The notes below the pieces were generated by a model. It did not search any database. It saw nothing but the letters and a program-made list of their open reading frames with translations, and had not been told where the DNA came from. DNA of 64,000 nt, taken from the NCBI RefSeq assembly GCF_001244545.1, contig NZ_LN852694.1, positions 378,172 through 442,171 on the forward strand, read 5' to 3'. Position numbers and translations under genes: made by a program. Each line of letters opens with the position of its first letter. Within the stretch, counting starts at the first letter, position 1. The stretch comes from Candidatus Stoquefichus sp. SB1 (GTDB lineage: Bacteria; Bacillota_I; Bacilli_A; Erysipelotrichales; Coprobacillaceae). Below are positions 25,008-33,988 of this stretch, piece by piece.

Positions 25008-26396
25008 ATGAGTCATAAAGAATTAGCAGTAGCGATTTTGTCAAAAGTGGGTGGAGGAGAAAATATTAAATCTGTTACACACTGTATGACAAGATTAAGA
25101 TTGATTTTAAATGATATTGAAAAAGCCAATCAAGATGAATTAAAAGCAATGGATGAAGTCATGGGAGTTGTCTATAAAGGTGGGCAGTTACAATTGATTA
25201 TTGGTCCAACAGTCACAGATTTATATGATGAAGTAATGCAACTTTTACCAGTCAAACAGAGTGATATTAAGGTTGATGAAAAAGTCAGTGAACCTGTGAA
25301 AAAAGATTGGAAGTATTATATTAATGAAGTGATGGGAACATTGGCTGGTTGTATGACACCAATGATTCCAGTCTTATTGTGTATGGGGATTGCTAAAGCA
25401 ATTGTTGCAGTTTTGGGTCCACAATTATTAGGAGTTTTAACAGAAAGTGATAGTTTATATGTTTTATTTACTTTTGTAGGAGATGCGGGATTATACTTTA
25501 TTCCTATTTATGTAGGATATACAGCAGCTAAAAAATTTGGAATGAATGAATTGATGGGAATGTTTTTAGGAGCCATTCTGATTCATCCAACATTAATTCA
25601 GATGGCAACAGATGGAACAAAGTTTGATGTTTATGGAATTCCAGCATCAGTACAGAATTATACATCATCTATTATTCCAATTATATTAACAATCTGGATT
25701 GCATCTTATGTAGAACGTTTCTTTAAAAAGTATACACCAGATGTCTTAAAAGTCTTTGGTATTCCATTAGGAACATTGTTTATTATGTTACCTTTAGAAT
25801 TATGTTTATTTGGCCCATTAGGTGCTTTTTTAGGACAATATATCTGTCAGGGAATTATCGGTTTATATGATATTGCTGGACCACTTGCGGTTGGTATTGT
25901 TGGAGCCACTTTCTCATTATTAGTTTTGACAGGTATGCATAATGTTTTAATGGCATTCTTGTTTATGACTTTCCCAATGATTGGTTATGATGCTTTTATT
26001 ATGCCAGCTATTTTAGCTTGTAGCTGGGCTGGTGCAGGTGTGACACTTTGCTGTTTATGGAAATTTAAAGATAAAAAGAAAAAATCATTAACTTTTGGTT
26101 ATTTTATTACATGGTTATTTGGTGGTGTAGGGGAACCTATGTTATATGGTTTAAATATTCCTTATAAGACACCACTATATGCTGGCATTGCTTCTGGATT
26201 TATTGCTGGTGTAGTAACTGGGTTATTAGGTTTAAAAGCATATGTATGTACACCATCTAATGGTATTTATGGATTAACTGCATTTTTAGGCGGACCTAAC
26301 TCAAATTATATTATTTTAGCTATTTCACTTGTTGCAAGTGTTGTTATTGGTTTTGTTGTGATGTGGTTTATGAAATTAGATGAAAGTTTAGCGTAG
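25008..26396 (+). CDS. PTS EIIBC, beta-glucoside/sucrose-type permease
   Basis: 462 residues. The EIIB domain (1-75) carries the phosphocysteine Cys26 in VTHCMTRLRL. The EIIC domain (about 100-455) has ten or so membrane segments and the glucose-superfamily motif FGGVGEPMLYGLNIP, where the Glu contacts sugar. EIIA is encoded separately at 23615. Antiterminator type and EIIC subfamily suggest a beta-glucoside or related glycoside, but no phospho-glycosidase gene follows; a metallo-hydrolase does. Transported sugar is therefore open. Confidence 0.93.
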   Translation: MSHKELAVAILSKVGGGENIKSVTHCMTRLRLILNDIEKANQDELKAMDEVMGVVYKGGQLQLIIGPTVTDLYDEVMQLLPVKQSDIKVDEKVSEPVKKDWKYYINEVMGTLAGCMTPMIPVLLCMGIAKAIVAVLGPQLLGVLTESDSLYVLFTFVGDAGLYFIPIYVGYTAAKKFGMNELMGMFLGAILIHPTLIQMATDGTKFDVYGIPASVQNYTSSIIPIILTIWIASYVERFFKKYTPDVLKVFGIPLGTLFIMLPLELCLFGPLGAFLGQYICQGIIGLYDIAGPLAVGIVGATFSLLVLTGMHNVLMAFLFMTFPMIGYDAFIMPAILACSWAGAGVTLCCLWKFKDKKKKSLTFGYFITWLFGGVGEPMLYGLNIPYKTPLYAGIASGFIAGVVTGLLGLKAYVCTPSNGIYGLTAFLGGPNSNYIILAISLVASVVIGFVVMWFMKLDESLA

Positions 26397-26404
26397 GTGA
26401 ATTT

Positions 26405-27220
26405 ATGAAATATTTTACACATGAAAAGTTATCTGAACATTTATATCGCATTACTGATATTACGGGTGTGTGTTGTTATTTGGTTATTGGGAGTCAAAAA
26501 GCCTGCTTATTAGATACTTGTAATGGGATTGGTAATTTACGAGAATATGTTGCTCAAATAACAACTCTTCCTATATTTGTCATTTTAACTCATGGCCATC
26601 TTGATCATATGGGTGGAGCTGGTTTGTTTGAAGAGGTTTATATGAATCATGCAGATTTACCTGTTTTTCAAAAACATGGTGATATGGCTTTTCGTATTAC
26701 TGATACTAAGCAACATAGTGATGTGCCAATAGACGAGGATGATTTTGTTTTGACATATCAGGGAGATATTCAAGATATTACCAATCAGGATACTTTTGAT
26801 CTTGGTGACATCACGATTCAAATGATTCTGGTGAAAGGACATACTCTAGGTATGATGTGTCCCCTTATTTTAGAAGAGAGAACTGTGATTTTTGGAGATG
26901 CATGTGGCGTTGGCGTTTTATTGTTTGATGAATATTCATCATGTGTATCTGAATATCGAAAAAGTTTGATATATTTAAAGACTTTTGAAGATGATTATGA
27001 TTACGTTTATCGTAATCATGGGACATTTGTATCTGAAAAAGCATTATTAGATAATGTGATTGCTTGCTGTGATTTGATTTTAGCAGGGAAAGATGATCAT
27101 GTACCAACTGTTTTCCATGGCATAGAATTATTTGCCTGTCATCAATTAGATGCTTCAGGTCATAACAGAGCTGATGGGCAAGAAGGTAATATTTTATATT
27201 CAATTGATAAAGTTCAATAG
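26405..27220 (+). CDS. Metallo-beta-lactamase-fold hydrolase in a PTS operon
   Basis: 271 residues. The metal-binding motif is THGHLDHMGG (HxHxDH), followed by VKGHTLGMM with the third histidine, FGDACGVG with the bridging aspartate, and YRNHGTFV with a further histidine. It starts eight bases after the EIIBC stop and ends at a strong terminator, so it is the last gene of the sugar operon. By position it probably acts on the phosphorylated import product, as the MBL-fold lactonase UlaG does for ascorbate 6-phosphate, but this is analogy only. No signal peptide. Confidence 0.85.
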   Translation: MKYFTHEKLSEHLYRITDITGVCCYLVIGSQKACLLDTCNGIGNLREYVAQITTLPIFVILTHGHLDHMGGAGLFEEVYMNHADLPVFQKHGDMAFRITDTKQHSDVPIDEDDFVLTYQGDIQDITNQDTFDLGDITIQMILVKGHTLGMMCPLILEERTVIFGDACGVGVLLFDEYSSCVSEYRKSLIYLKTFEDDYDYVYRNHGTFVSEKALLDNVIACCDLILAGKDDHVPTVFHGIELFACHQLDASGHNRADGQEGNILYSIDKVQ

Positions 27221-27225
27221 ATAAG

Positions 27226-27258
27226 AGGGTTATGATGAATGAAGTCATAACCCTTTCT
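27226..27258 (+). terminator. Terminator of the PTS operon
   Basis: AGGGTTATGA (27226-27235) pairs perfectly with TCATAACCCT (27245-27254), followed by TTCTT. Confidence 0.85.
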
Positions 27259-27268
27259 TGATAATTCT

Positions 27269-27297
27269 TTTACTTTTATATAAAAGTTGTGTATAAT
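27269..27297 (+). promoter_or_regulatory. Promoter of the membrane protein-proBA operon
   Basis: TTTACT (27269-27274), 17 bases, perfect TATAAT (27292-27297). This -10 overlaps a GTG at 27289 that opens the frame, one reason to reject that start. Confidence 0.65.
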
Positions 27298-27321
27298 AGA
27301 AAAAACAAGAGAGGGTATATT

Positions 27322-28161
27322 ATGAGTATCAGGGGAATTAAAAACAAAGCAGATGGGATTTATATGAAATATCGGAAACAGATTATACCAGAATTCTTTT
27401 ATGTTGGCTACGTGGGGTTGCTGGCACAGTATTTAAGAAGTGGTCTGTTTTCTTTCTTTGTCTCTTTGTTTTTATGTCCTATCGCACATGGATATGTGAA
27501 ATGCGCAATGAAGTTAGTGGATGATGAACATCCATTAATTGATTATCATCAATCAATGATTGGCATTATTGAGTTTCCAAGAGTTGCTCCTGCATATTTA
27601 ATGAGAAAAGCTATTATTTTGTTTATAACTCTTCTTTGTGCTTTACCGATTTTGTTATCTGTTCATTCATTAATACCAGAGTTTTCTTTAGAATGGATAT
27701 CATCATTAGGGAATACCTTGATCCAAACAGAATTTTTTGTACCAAATTTTGAAGAAATTCATGTTTTAATGAGCAATAGTCTACTCATTTTGAATATTAT
27801 AGTATGTATCTTCGTTTATTTGTTTTTAACTGCTTTATTTACACCGGTTCCTTATGTGATGGAATTAGAAGAGTTTTCATGGAGTGAGTGTATTTCTTAT
27901 TCTATTCGTTTAATGAGGGGACATATGATTGATTTTTTGATGTTATATGTAAGTTATTTTATTAGGCATGTTATTTATTGGATGATAACAGGTTTATGTA
28001 TGTTGGTAATTGGTTCGTTAAATGAAATATTGACTTTGTTTTGTATGGTGACATCATTGTTTTTATATATTGAAATATTTAAAGGACGTTTTGAAATTGC
28101 TAAATATTTATTTTATCAGGAAATAAGAGGGGATCATGATGAGAGAAATAGAGGGAATTAA
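27322..28161 (+). CDS. Uncharacterised polytopic membrane protein upstream of proBA
   Basis: 279 residues from the ATG at 27322, which follows GAGAGGG; an upstream GTG at 27289 lies in the promoter. Five or six membrane segments are visible (around FFSFFVSLFLCPIAHGY, AIILFITLLCALPILLSV, ILNIIVCIFVYLFLTALF, MLYVSYFIRHVIYWMITG and ILTLFCMVTSLFLYIEIF). No catalytic or transport signature recognised. It overlaps proB by 26 bases, so it is co-translated with proline synthesis genes, but I see no functional link. Confidence 0.75.
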   Translation: MSIRGIKNKADGIYMKYRKQIIPEFFYVGYVGLLAQYLRSGLFSFFVSLFLCPIAHGYVKCAMKLVDDEHPLIDYHQSMIGIIEFPRVAPAYLMRKAIILFITLLCALPILLSVHSLIPEFSLEWISSLGNTLIQTEFFVPNFEEIHVLMSNSLLILNIIVCIFVYLFLTALFTPVPYVMELEEFSWSECISYSIRLMRGHMIDFLMLYVSYFIRHVIYWMITGLCMLVIGSLNEILTLFCMVTSLFLYIEIFKGRFEIAKYLFYQEIRGDHDERNRGN

Positions 28162-29272
28162 AAGGGTTATTGTTAAAGTGGGTTCATCTTCTTTATGTAA
28201 TCAAAAAGGTGAAATTGATAAAGAAAAAATTTTATATTTAATATTACAAATTTCAAAATTAATAAAAGATGGATATTCAATTGTTTTGGTATCTTCTGGT
28301 GCCATTGCCGCAGGAATGGGATCTTTGCAGTTATCAGCTAAGCCTCAGACAATTCCTGAAAAACAAGCTTTGGCTGCGATTGGACAAGCCCAATTAATGC
28401 AGATATATGAAGAAATATTCCAGCTTTTTGATTTAAAATGTGCTCAAGTTTTACTTAATCATGGTGATTTTGATGATCGCAAACGCTTAATGAATTTATC
28501 AAATACAATGCATGCTTTGATGGATTATGGCGTGATTCCAATTGTCAATGAGAATGATGCCTTGGCAGTAGAGGAAATTAAGGTTGGAGATAATGATACA
28601 TTAGCTGCTTTGTTAGTTCCTGTTGTTGATGCCGATTTACTGGTTTTGGTGAGTGATATAGATGGTCTTTATACGAGCAATCCACATCACAATCCAGATG
28701 CCAAACTCTTAAAATTTGTCAATCATGTAGATAAAAATATTGAAGACATGGCAGGAGGTTCATCATCTCAATTTGGAACAGGTGGAATGATGACAAAAAT
28801 TCGAGCTGCAAAGATTGTGAATGATTATGGAAGACATCTTGTTATTGTTAATGGCAGTAAAGAAAATAGTTTATTGCATATATTTGATGACACTCAAGAG
28901 GGTACATGGTTTAATGGGAAAAGTGGTAAGAATCTAAATGCTAAATTACATTGGATTGCTTATCGAACACATTCTAAAGGGCAATTAATGATTGATGATG
29001 GTGCTAAAAAAGCTGTTTTTGAGCGTAAAAGTTTATTACCAAGTGGTATTTGTCATGTCGATGGTCATTTTTTAATGGGGCAGGTTATTGATATTGTTGA
29101 TCAAAATAATGAAATGATTGCTAAGGGGATTAGCAATTATTCGAGTGAAGAAATTAAATTAATTATGGGGCATAATAGCAGTGATATTGAATCAATATTA
29201 AATTATAAAGATTATGATGTTGTTGTTCATGCCAATAATATGGTTATTTTAGGAGGGGAAAATAATGGATGA
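28136..29272 (+). CDS. proB: Glutamate 5-kinase
   Basis: 378 residues, first step of proline synthesis: ATP-dependent phosphorylation of glutamate. The amino acid kinase domain has VIVKVGSSSLCN, LVSSGAIAAGM, IPIVNENDALA and TGGMMTKIRAA; a C-terminal PUA domain (about 285-370) is present. ATGs at 28136 and 28139 are both possible after AAGAGGGG. Overlaps the upstream membrane gene by 26 bases and proA by eight. Confidence 0.96.
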   Translation: MMREIEGIKRVIVKVGSSSLCNQKGEIDKEKILYLILQISKLIKDGYSIVLVSSGAIAAGMGSLQLSAKPQTIPEKQALAAIGQAQLMQIYEEIFQLFDLKCAQVLLNHGDFDDRKRLMNLSNTMHALMDYGVIPIVNENDALAVEEIKVGDNDTLAALLVPVVDADLLVLVSDIDGLYTSNPHHNPDAKLLKFVNHVDKNIEDMAGGSSSQFGTGGMMTKIRAAKIVNDYGRHLVIVNGSKENSLLHIFDDTQEGTWFNGKSGKNLNAKLHWIAYRTHSKGQLMIDDGAKKAVFERKSLLPSGICHVDGHFLMGQVIDIVDQNNEMIAKGISNYSSEEIKLIMGHNSSDIESILNYKDYDVVVHANNMVILGGENNG

Positions 29273-30506
29273 GACTTTATTAAAACAATTACAATTGGCT
29301 AAAAATGCAAGTCGTGCTATGATGAATATCGGAACAAAAACAAAGAATATAGCATTAGAGAAAATATCACAAGCCTTATTGACGCATATACCTGAAATTA
29401 TTCAGGCGAATCAAAAAGATCTTACCAAAGCCAAAGAAAATCATATGAGTGATGCCATGATTGATCGTCTATTACTCAATGAAGAACGTATTTCGTCAAT
29501 AGCACAGGATGTTTTAAAATTAGTGACGTTATCAGATCCAGTTGGTGATGTTATTCGTGAAATTCATCGTCCGAATGGATTGCTCATTAAGCAGGTTCGT
29601 GTTCCTATTGGTGTTTTTGGTATTATTTACGAATCACGTCCAAATGTCACTGTAGATATTGCCTGTTTATGTATAAAATCAAGTAATGTTTGTGTTTTAA
29701 AAGGTGGAAAAGAAGCTTTTCATTCTAATCAGATTTTAACAACAATTATGCAAGACGCTGTTAAGGGGCTTTTACCAGACAATAGTATTCAGCTAGTTCA
29801 AAAAAATGAGCGCTTTATTGTGACACAACTCATAACGGCTAATGATTATGTTGATGTTGTTGTTCCAAGGGGTGGTAAAGGTTTGATTCAACATGTTGTT
29901 CAAAATGCAACTGTTCCAGTTATTGAAACCGGAGCTGGAAACTGTCATTTATATATTGATAAAGATGCTGATTTAAAAAAGGCTATTGATATTAGTGTTA
30001 ATGCCAAGATTCAAAGACCATCAGTTTGCAATGCTATAGAAACCATTCTTGTGCATAAAGATATTGCAGCAATCTATTTACCAGCGATGGTTGAAGCTTT
30101 TGATGGACGCGTTGAAATTCGTGGCGATCAAATGACTCAAAAGATAATAACTTGTCCATTAGCAACTGATGAAGATTATGCGACTGAATATGATGATTAT
30201 ATTGTTGCTATAAAAGTTGTTGATTCAATTGAAGAGGCAATTAATCATATTTATCAGTATTCAACAAAGCATTCTGAAGCGATTATTACGGAAAACCAAG
30301 ATAGTGCAAATCTATTTATGAATTCTTTAGATTCGGCATGTGTTTATCATAATGCTTCTACTCGTTTTAGCGATGGTGGAGAATTTGGATTTGGAGCAGA
30401 ACTTGGTATCAGTACTCAAAAATTACATGCCAGAGGACCATTGGCTTTAATTGAAATGACATCATTCCAATATAAGATTTATGGTCAGGGACAAACTAGG
30501 GAATAA
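29265..30506 (+). CDS. proA: Glutamate-5-semialdehyde dehydrogenase (gamma-glutamyl phosphate reductase)
   Basis: 413 residues. Reduces gamma-glutamyl phosphate with NADPH. Family segments: RVPIGVFGIIYESRPNVT, CVLKGGKEAFHSN, VVPRGGKGLI, the catalytic cysteine in RPSVCNAIETIL (near residue 255) and RFSDGGEFGFGAELGIST. Ribosome site AGGAGGGG inside the proB 3' end; eight-base overlap with proB. Ends at a bidirectional terminator. proC is not in the window. Confidence 0.96.
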   Translation: MDETLLKQLQLAKNASRAMMNIGTKTKNIALEKISQALLTHIPEIIQANQKDLTKAKENHMSDAMIDRLLLNEERISSIAQDVLKLVTLSDPVGDVIREIHRPNGLLIKQVRVPIGVFGIIYESRPNVTVDIACLCIKSSNVCVLKGGKEAFHSNQILTTIMQDAVKGLLPDNSIQLVQKNERFIVTQLITANDYVDVVVPRGGKGLIQHVVQNATVPVIETGAGNCHLYIDKDADLKKAIDISVNAKIQRPSVCNAIETILVHKDIAAIYLPAMVEAFDGRVEIRGDQMTQKIITCPLATDEDYATEYDDYIVAIKVVDSIEEAINHIYQYSTKHSEAIITENQDSANLFMNSLDSACVYHNASTRFSDGGEFGFGAELGISTQKLHARGPLALIEMTSFQYKIYGQGQTRE

Positions 30507-30532
30507 AAAAAGACTGAATTCAGTCTTTTTTT
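30505..30532. terminator. Bidirectional terminator between proA and the XRE gene
   Basis: A perfect palindrome AAAAAAGACTGAATT and its complement, flanked by A and T tracts, serves both converging genes. It overlaps the last codons of the leftward gene. Confidence 0.9.
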
Positions 30533-31164
30533 TGGCAATAATCTTCATTTTGATGAGATATATAATGGATAAATGCACATATTGCTGCAATGATATAACT
30601 TATAACAATAGGTGTCATCATTTGTGATGAATCAGTAAACTCAAAATTATAATCTCCAGCAAGAAATACAGAATTTGTTAAACTCATCACCATAAGAATC
30701 AATAAGATTTGAGAAGTGATTGATTGAACAACAAAGAAATGAGCAATTGTATTGAGTTTAACTAAGGTTGATCCATTCTTTTTATCAGTATATTGCTTTA
30801 AAAACTGATAAGAAAAACGCATGATGAAATAATAGATAATAAAACTAAAAACGACAGGAATTGATAAATTCATAAAAATATAGTAGGTTAAGATTGCTAA
30901 CAAGGCTATAATCCATGGAAAATAAGAAATAATATCAAATTTATCAAGTTCCTTGAAATCATCATGATCTTTTAAGAGGTAATCAATAGAAACATGAAAT
31001 ATTTCTGCAATTTGAGTTAAGATTTCAATATCAGGATAACTTTCATTGGTTTCCCATCTGGAGACTGTTTTGTTGGAAACATTTAATTGATCTGCTAATT
31101 CTTGTTGTGTCATGTGATACTTTTTGCGTAATTGTATACACTTTTTAGAAAATATATCGTTCAT
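30520..31164 (-). CDS. XRE-family regulator with C-terminal membrane domain
   Basis: 214 residues from the ATG at 31164, preceded by GCGAGGGCG; a start at 31209 would add 15 residues without a ribosome site. Residues 5-60 form a helix-turn-helix (MTQQELADQLNVSNKTVSRW) typical of XRE regulators, and the rest contains about four membrane segments (IIALLAILTYYIFMNL and later ones). Membrane-tethered XRE proteins of this type often control adjacent transport or stress genes, but the neighbours here are convergent proA and the divergent MarR operon. Target unknown. Confidence 0.85.
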   Translation of the reverse strand: MNDIFSKKCIQLRKKYHMTQQELADQLNVSNKTVSRWETNESYPDIEILTQIAEIFHVSIDYLLKDHDDFKELDKFDIISYFPWIIALLAILTYYIFMNLSIPVVFSFIIYYFIMRFSYQFLKQYTDKKNGSTLVKLNTIAHFFVVQSITSQILLILMVMSLTNSVFLAGDYNFEFTDSSQMMTPIVISYIIAAICAFIHYISHQNEDYCQKKD

Positions 31165-31277
31165 AATTCGCCCTCGCTTTCTATAAATATTGTAACATAG
31201 AAAATGCATAATGGACTCCCAGATTTAAAGAATAATTCTCAAATATTGAGAAAATCGTTTTCTTTTGATAATTTTGA

Positions 31278-31320
31278 TTGACAATAGTTAGTCGACTAAC
31301 TATAATAGTTAGTGCACTAA
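31278..31320 (+). promoter_or_regulatory. Consensus promoter with two MarR-type operators
   Basis: Perfect TTGACA (31278-31283), 17 bases, perfect TATAAT (31301-31306). Operator 1 is a perfect palindrome ATAGTTAGTCGACTAACTAT filling the spacer (31284-31303). Operator 2 is TTAGTGCACTAA (31309-31320) at the transcription start. The centres are 21 bp apart, two helical turns, so two dimers would sit on the same face. This is strong evidence for autorepression by the MarR protein encoded next. Confidence 0.85.
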
Positions 31321-31340
31321 GTAATGAGAGGTGAAAAAGC

Positions 31341-31772
31341 ATGAAATATGATAAATTGAGTATAATTATGGAGGAACTGAAAAAAGTTGGAAAATTACAT
31401 CATAAGTTAATGATAATGTATTGTGGCGATATGACACCTGATCAGGGAAAGCTATTATATCTCATTAGAAATGAAAAGATGAATCAAAAAGAAATTGCGA
31501 ATCATCTCCATATTACTGAGGCAACTCTTTCAGTACGCATTAAACGTTTGGTTGAATCGGGGTTGGTTGAAAGAGAAGTTGATAGAAATGATAAAAGAGT
31601 TTACTCAATTGTTTTATCGCCTAAGGGGGAAAAACTTATGGATGATATGGATAGTGCAATCCATCATTATCAGGAAATCATTTGTAAAGGTATTACAAAT
31701 GAGGATTATGAGGCTGTCTTAAATGTTATTCATAAAATTCAAAATAATATAAAGGAGGAAATTGAATGTTAA
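31341..31772 (+). CDS. MarR-family transcriptional repressor of ABC exporter 2
   Basis: 143 residues with a winged helix (MNQKEIANHLHITEATLSVRIKRLVESGLV, read in parts) and the wing DRNDKRVYSIVLSPKG. Members usually repress drug exporters and release DNA on binding small ligands. The gene is first in an operon with the two exporter subunits (it overlaps the next by seven bases), and its promoter carries two matching palindromes, so it most likely autoregulates the whole unit. Confidence 0.93.
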   Translation: MKYDKLSIIMEELKKVGKLHHKLMIMYCGDMTPDQGKLLYLIRNEKMNQKEIANHLHITEATLSVRIKRLVESGLVEREVDRNDKRVYSIVLSPKGEKLMDDMDSAIHHYQEIICKGITNEDYEAVLNVIHKIQNNIKEEIEC

Positions 31773-33988
31773 AGTTGCGTAAATTTGCTTATAAATTCTG
31801 GTTACCAATTTTACTTTGTATTGGATGTGTTTTTATACAATCTCAATCAGAACTTGCTTTGCCAGATTATATGAGTCAGATTGTTACAAATGGTATTCAG
31901 GCAGGTGGATTTGATAGTCCTGTAGCTGATGTGTTTAGTAAAGAAACATTTCAACATCTTTTGATTTTTGCTGATGATGATCAAAAGAGTGTTATTGAAT
32001 CAAGTTATTCTTTTACAAAACAAGAAGATTTAAAAAGTGACATCAAAGATGAATTTCCAAAATTAAAAGATGCTTATGTTTTAAAAGATTTATCTCGTGA
32101 TGAAACAAAACAGTTAGAAAGTTCATTGATTAAACCAATGTTGATGGTTACATCTATTGATTCAATGGATAAAAATTCCAAAGAGTATCAGGAAAAATTT
32201 GGGAACTTACCTGCAAATATGGATATTTATCAAGTTTTCTCAATGATGGATGCCAATACTAAGAAAAAGATGACACAGCAAATTGATTCACAATTAGATG
32301 CGATGGGTGAATCAACAATGTTAATTGCTGGTGGAAATGGTGTCAAAGCAGAATATAAAGCTTTAGGCGGGGATGTTGACAGCATGCAGACACAATATAT
32401 TTTAATCTCTGGATTAAAGATGTTGGGAATTGCATTGTTAGGATCTTTAGCAGCAATGTTAGCCGCTTTCTTATCTTCACGTGTAGGTGCAGGTGTGGCT
32501 AGAAATTTAAGAAAAGCAGTTTTTGAAAAAGTAGAAAGTTTTTCTAATAATGAATTTGATAAATTCTCAACTGCTTCATTAATTACTCGTACAACAAATG
32601 ATATTACTCAAGTTCAAATGTTGATGATTATGTTATTAAGAATAGTCTTATTTGCACCAATGATGGGATTAGGCGCACTTTATAAAGCAATTACTCATTC
32701 AACATCAATGACTTGGATTATTTTAATGATTTTAGTTGTGATTTCAGTTGTTATCTTTATATTGATTAAAGTTGTTATGCCTAAATTCAAGATTATCCAA
32801 TCTTTAATTGATAGATTAAATTTAACAATGCGTGAAAATTTAAGTGGTGTGTTGGTTATTCGTGCTTTTGGAAATGAAAAGCATAGTGAAGAACGTTTTG
32901 ATAAAGCCAATAATGATTTGACAAAGGTCAATTTATTTGTCAATCGTGCTATGGGTGTATTAATGCCAATTATGATGTTTATTATGAATATTGCGACTGT
33001 TTTAGTTGTATGGGTAGGCGCTCAACAATTAGATTTAGGAAATATTGCTATTGGTGATATGATGGCCTTTATTCAATATACAATGCATATTATTATGTCA
33101 TTCTTATTTATTGCCATGATCTTTATCATGATTCCTCGTGCAAGTGTTGCAGCTGGCAGAGTTTATGAAGTTTTATCAACTGATTTATCAATCAAAGATC
33201 CTGATGATGTTCAAGCATTCCAGACAAGTAAAAAAGGTCTTGTTGAATTTAAAGGTGTAACTTTTAAATATCCTGGTGCACATGAGGCTGTTTTAAGTGA
33301 TATTAACTTTACTGCTGAACCTGGAAAGACAACGGCTTTTATTGGATCGACTGGTTCTGGTAAGTCGACTTTAATTAATTTAATTCCACGTTTTTATGAT
33401 GTCAGTGAAGGTTATATTATGATTGATGGTGTTGATGTCAGAAATGTGAAGCAACATGATTTAAGAGAACGTATAGGGATTGTTCCTCAAAAAGGTGTTC
33501 TTTTCTCTGGTACAATTCGTTCTAATCTTCAATATGGAGCACATGATGCAACTGATGAAGAATTAGATGAAGTGATTCGTATTGCTCAGGCAAAAGAATT
33601 TGTTGATGATAAACCAAAAGGTTTAGATGAATCTATCTCTCAAGGGGGAACAAATGTTTCTGGTGGACAGAAACAACGTTTAGCAATTGCCAGAGCTATT
33701 GCTAAGAATCCAGAAATTTTAATTTTTGATGATAGTTTCTCAGCATTGGATTTTAAAACGGATGCTGTTTTAAGAAAAGAATTAAATAAATTAACAGAAA
33801 AAACAAAGAATACGGTTTTAATTGTTGGACAAAGAATAGCATCAATTATGGATGCTGATCAGATTATTGTTTTAGATAAAGGAAAAATAGTGGGAAAAGG
33901 TACACATAAAGAATTGATGGAAAACTGTCAGGTTTATCAGGAAATTGCCTATTCTCAACTTTCAAAGGAGGAATTAGCAAATGCCTAG
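31766..33988 (+). CDS. Heterodimeric ABC exporter 2, subunit with large outer domain and degenerate catalytic site
   Basis: 740 residues, about 160 longer than its paralogue at 19934. The extra length lies between membrane helix 1 (12-30) and helix 2 (211-235): residues 40-210 form a hydrophilic domain predicted outside the cell. ATP domain: Walker A GSTGSGKST, signature VSGGQKQRLA, and Walker B LIFDDSFSALD with Asp instead of the catalytic Glu. Pairs with the next gene. The ribosome site is AAGGAGG within marR. Substrate unknown; MarR control suggests a toxic compound. Confidence 0.92.
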   Translation: MLKLRKFAYKFWLPILLCIGCVFIQSQSELALPDYMSQIVTNGIQAGGFDSPVADVFSKETFQHLLIFADDDQKSVIESSYSFTKQEDLKSDIKDEFPKLKDAYVLKDLSRDETKQLESSLIKPMLMVTSIDSMDKNSKEYQEKFGNLPANMDIYQVFSMMDANTKKKMTQQIDSQLDAMGESTMLIAGGNGVKAEYKALGGDVDSMQTQYILISGLKMLGIALLGSLAAMLAAFLSSRVGAGVARNLRKAVFEKVESFSNNEFDKFSTASLITRTTNDITQVQMLMIMLLRIVLFAPMMGLGALYKAITHSTSMTWIILMILVVISVVIFILIKVVMPKFKIIQSLIDRLNLTMRENLSGVLVIRAFGNEKHSEERFDKANNDLTKVNLFVNRAMGVLMPIMMFIMNIATVLVVWVGAQQLDLGNIAIGDMMAFIQYTMHIIMSFLFIAMIFIMIPRASVAAGRVYEVLSTDLSIKDPDDVQAFQTSKKGLVEFKGVTFKYPGAHEAVLSDINFTAEPGKTTAFIGSTGSGKSTLINLIPRFYDVSEGYIMIDGVDVRNVKQHDLRERIGIVPQKGVLFSGTIRSNLQYGAHDATDEELDEVIRIAQAKEFVDDKPKGLDESISQGGTNVSGGQKQRLAIARAIAKNPEILIFDDSFSALDFKTDAVLRKELNKLTEKTKNTVLIVGQRIASIMDADQIIVLDKGKIVGKGTHKELMENCQVYQEIAYSQLSKEELANA

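Noticed and set aside
26865-27248. 127-codon minus-strand frame opposite the MBL hydrolase
   Set aside because: No ribosome site or family resemblance; the plus-strand gene explains the region.
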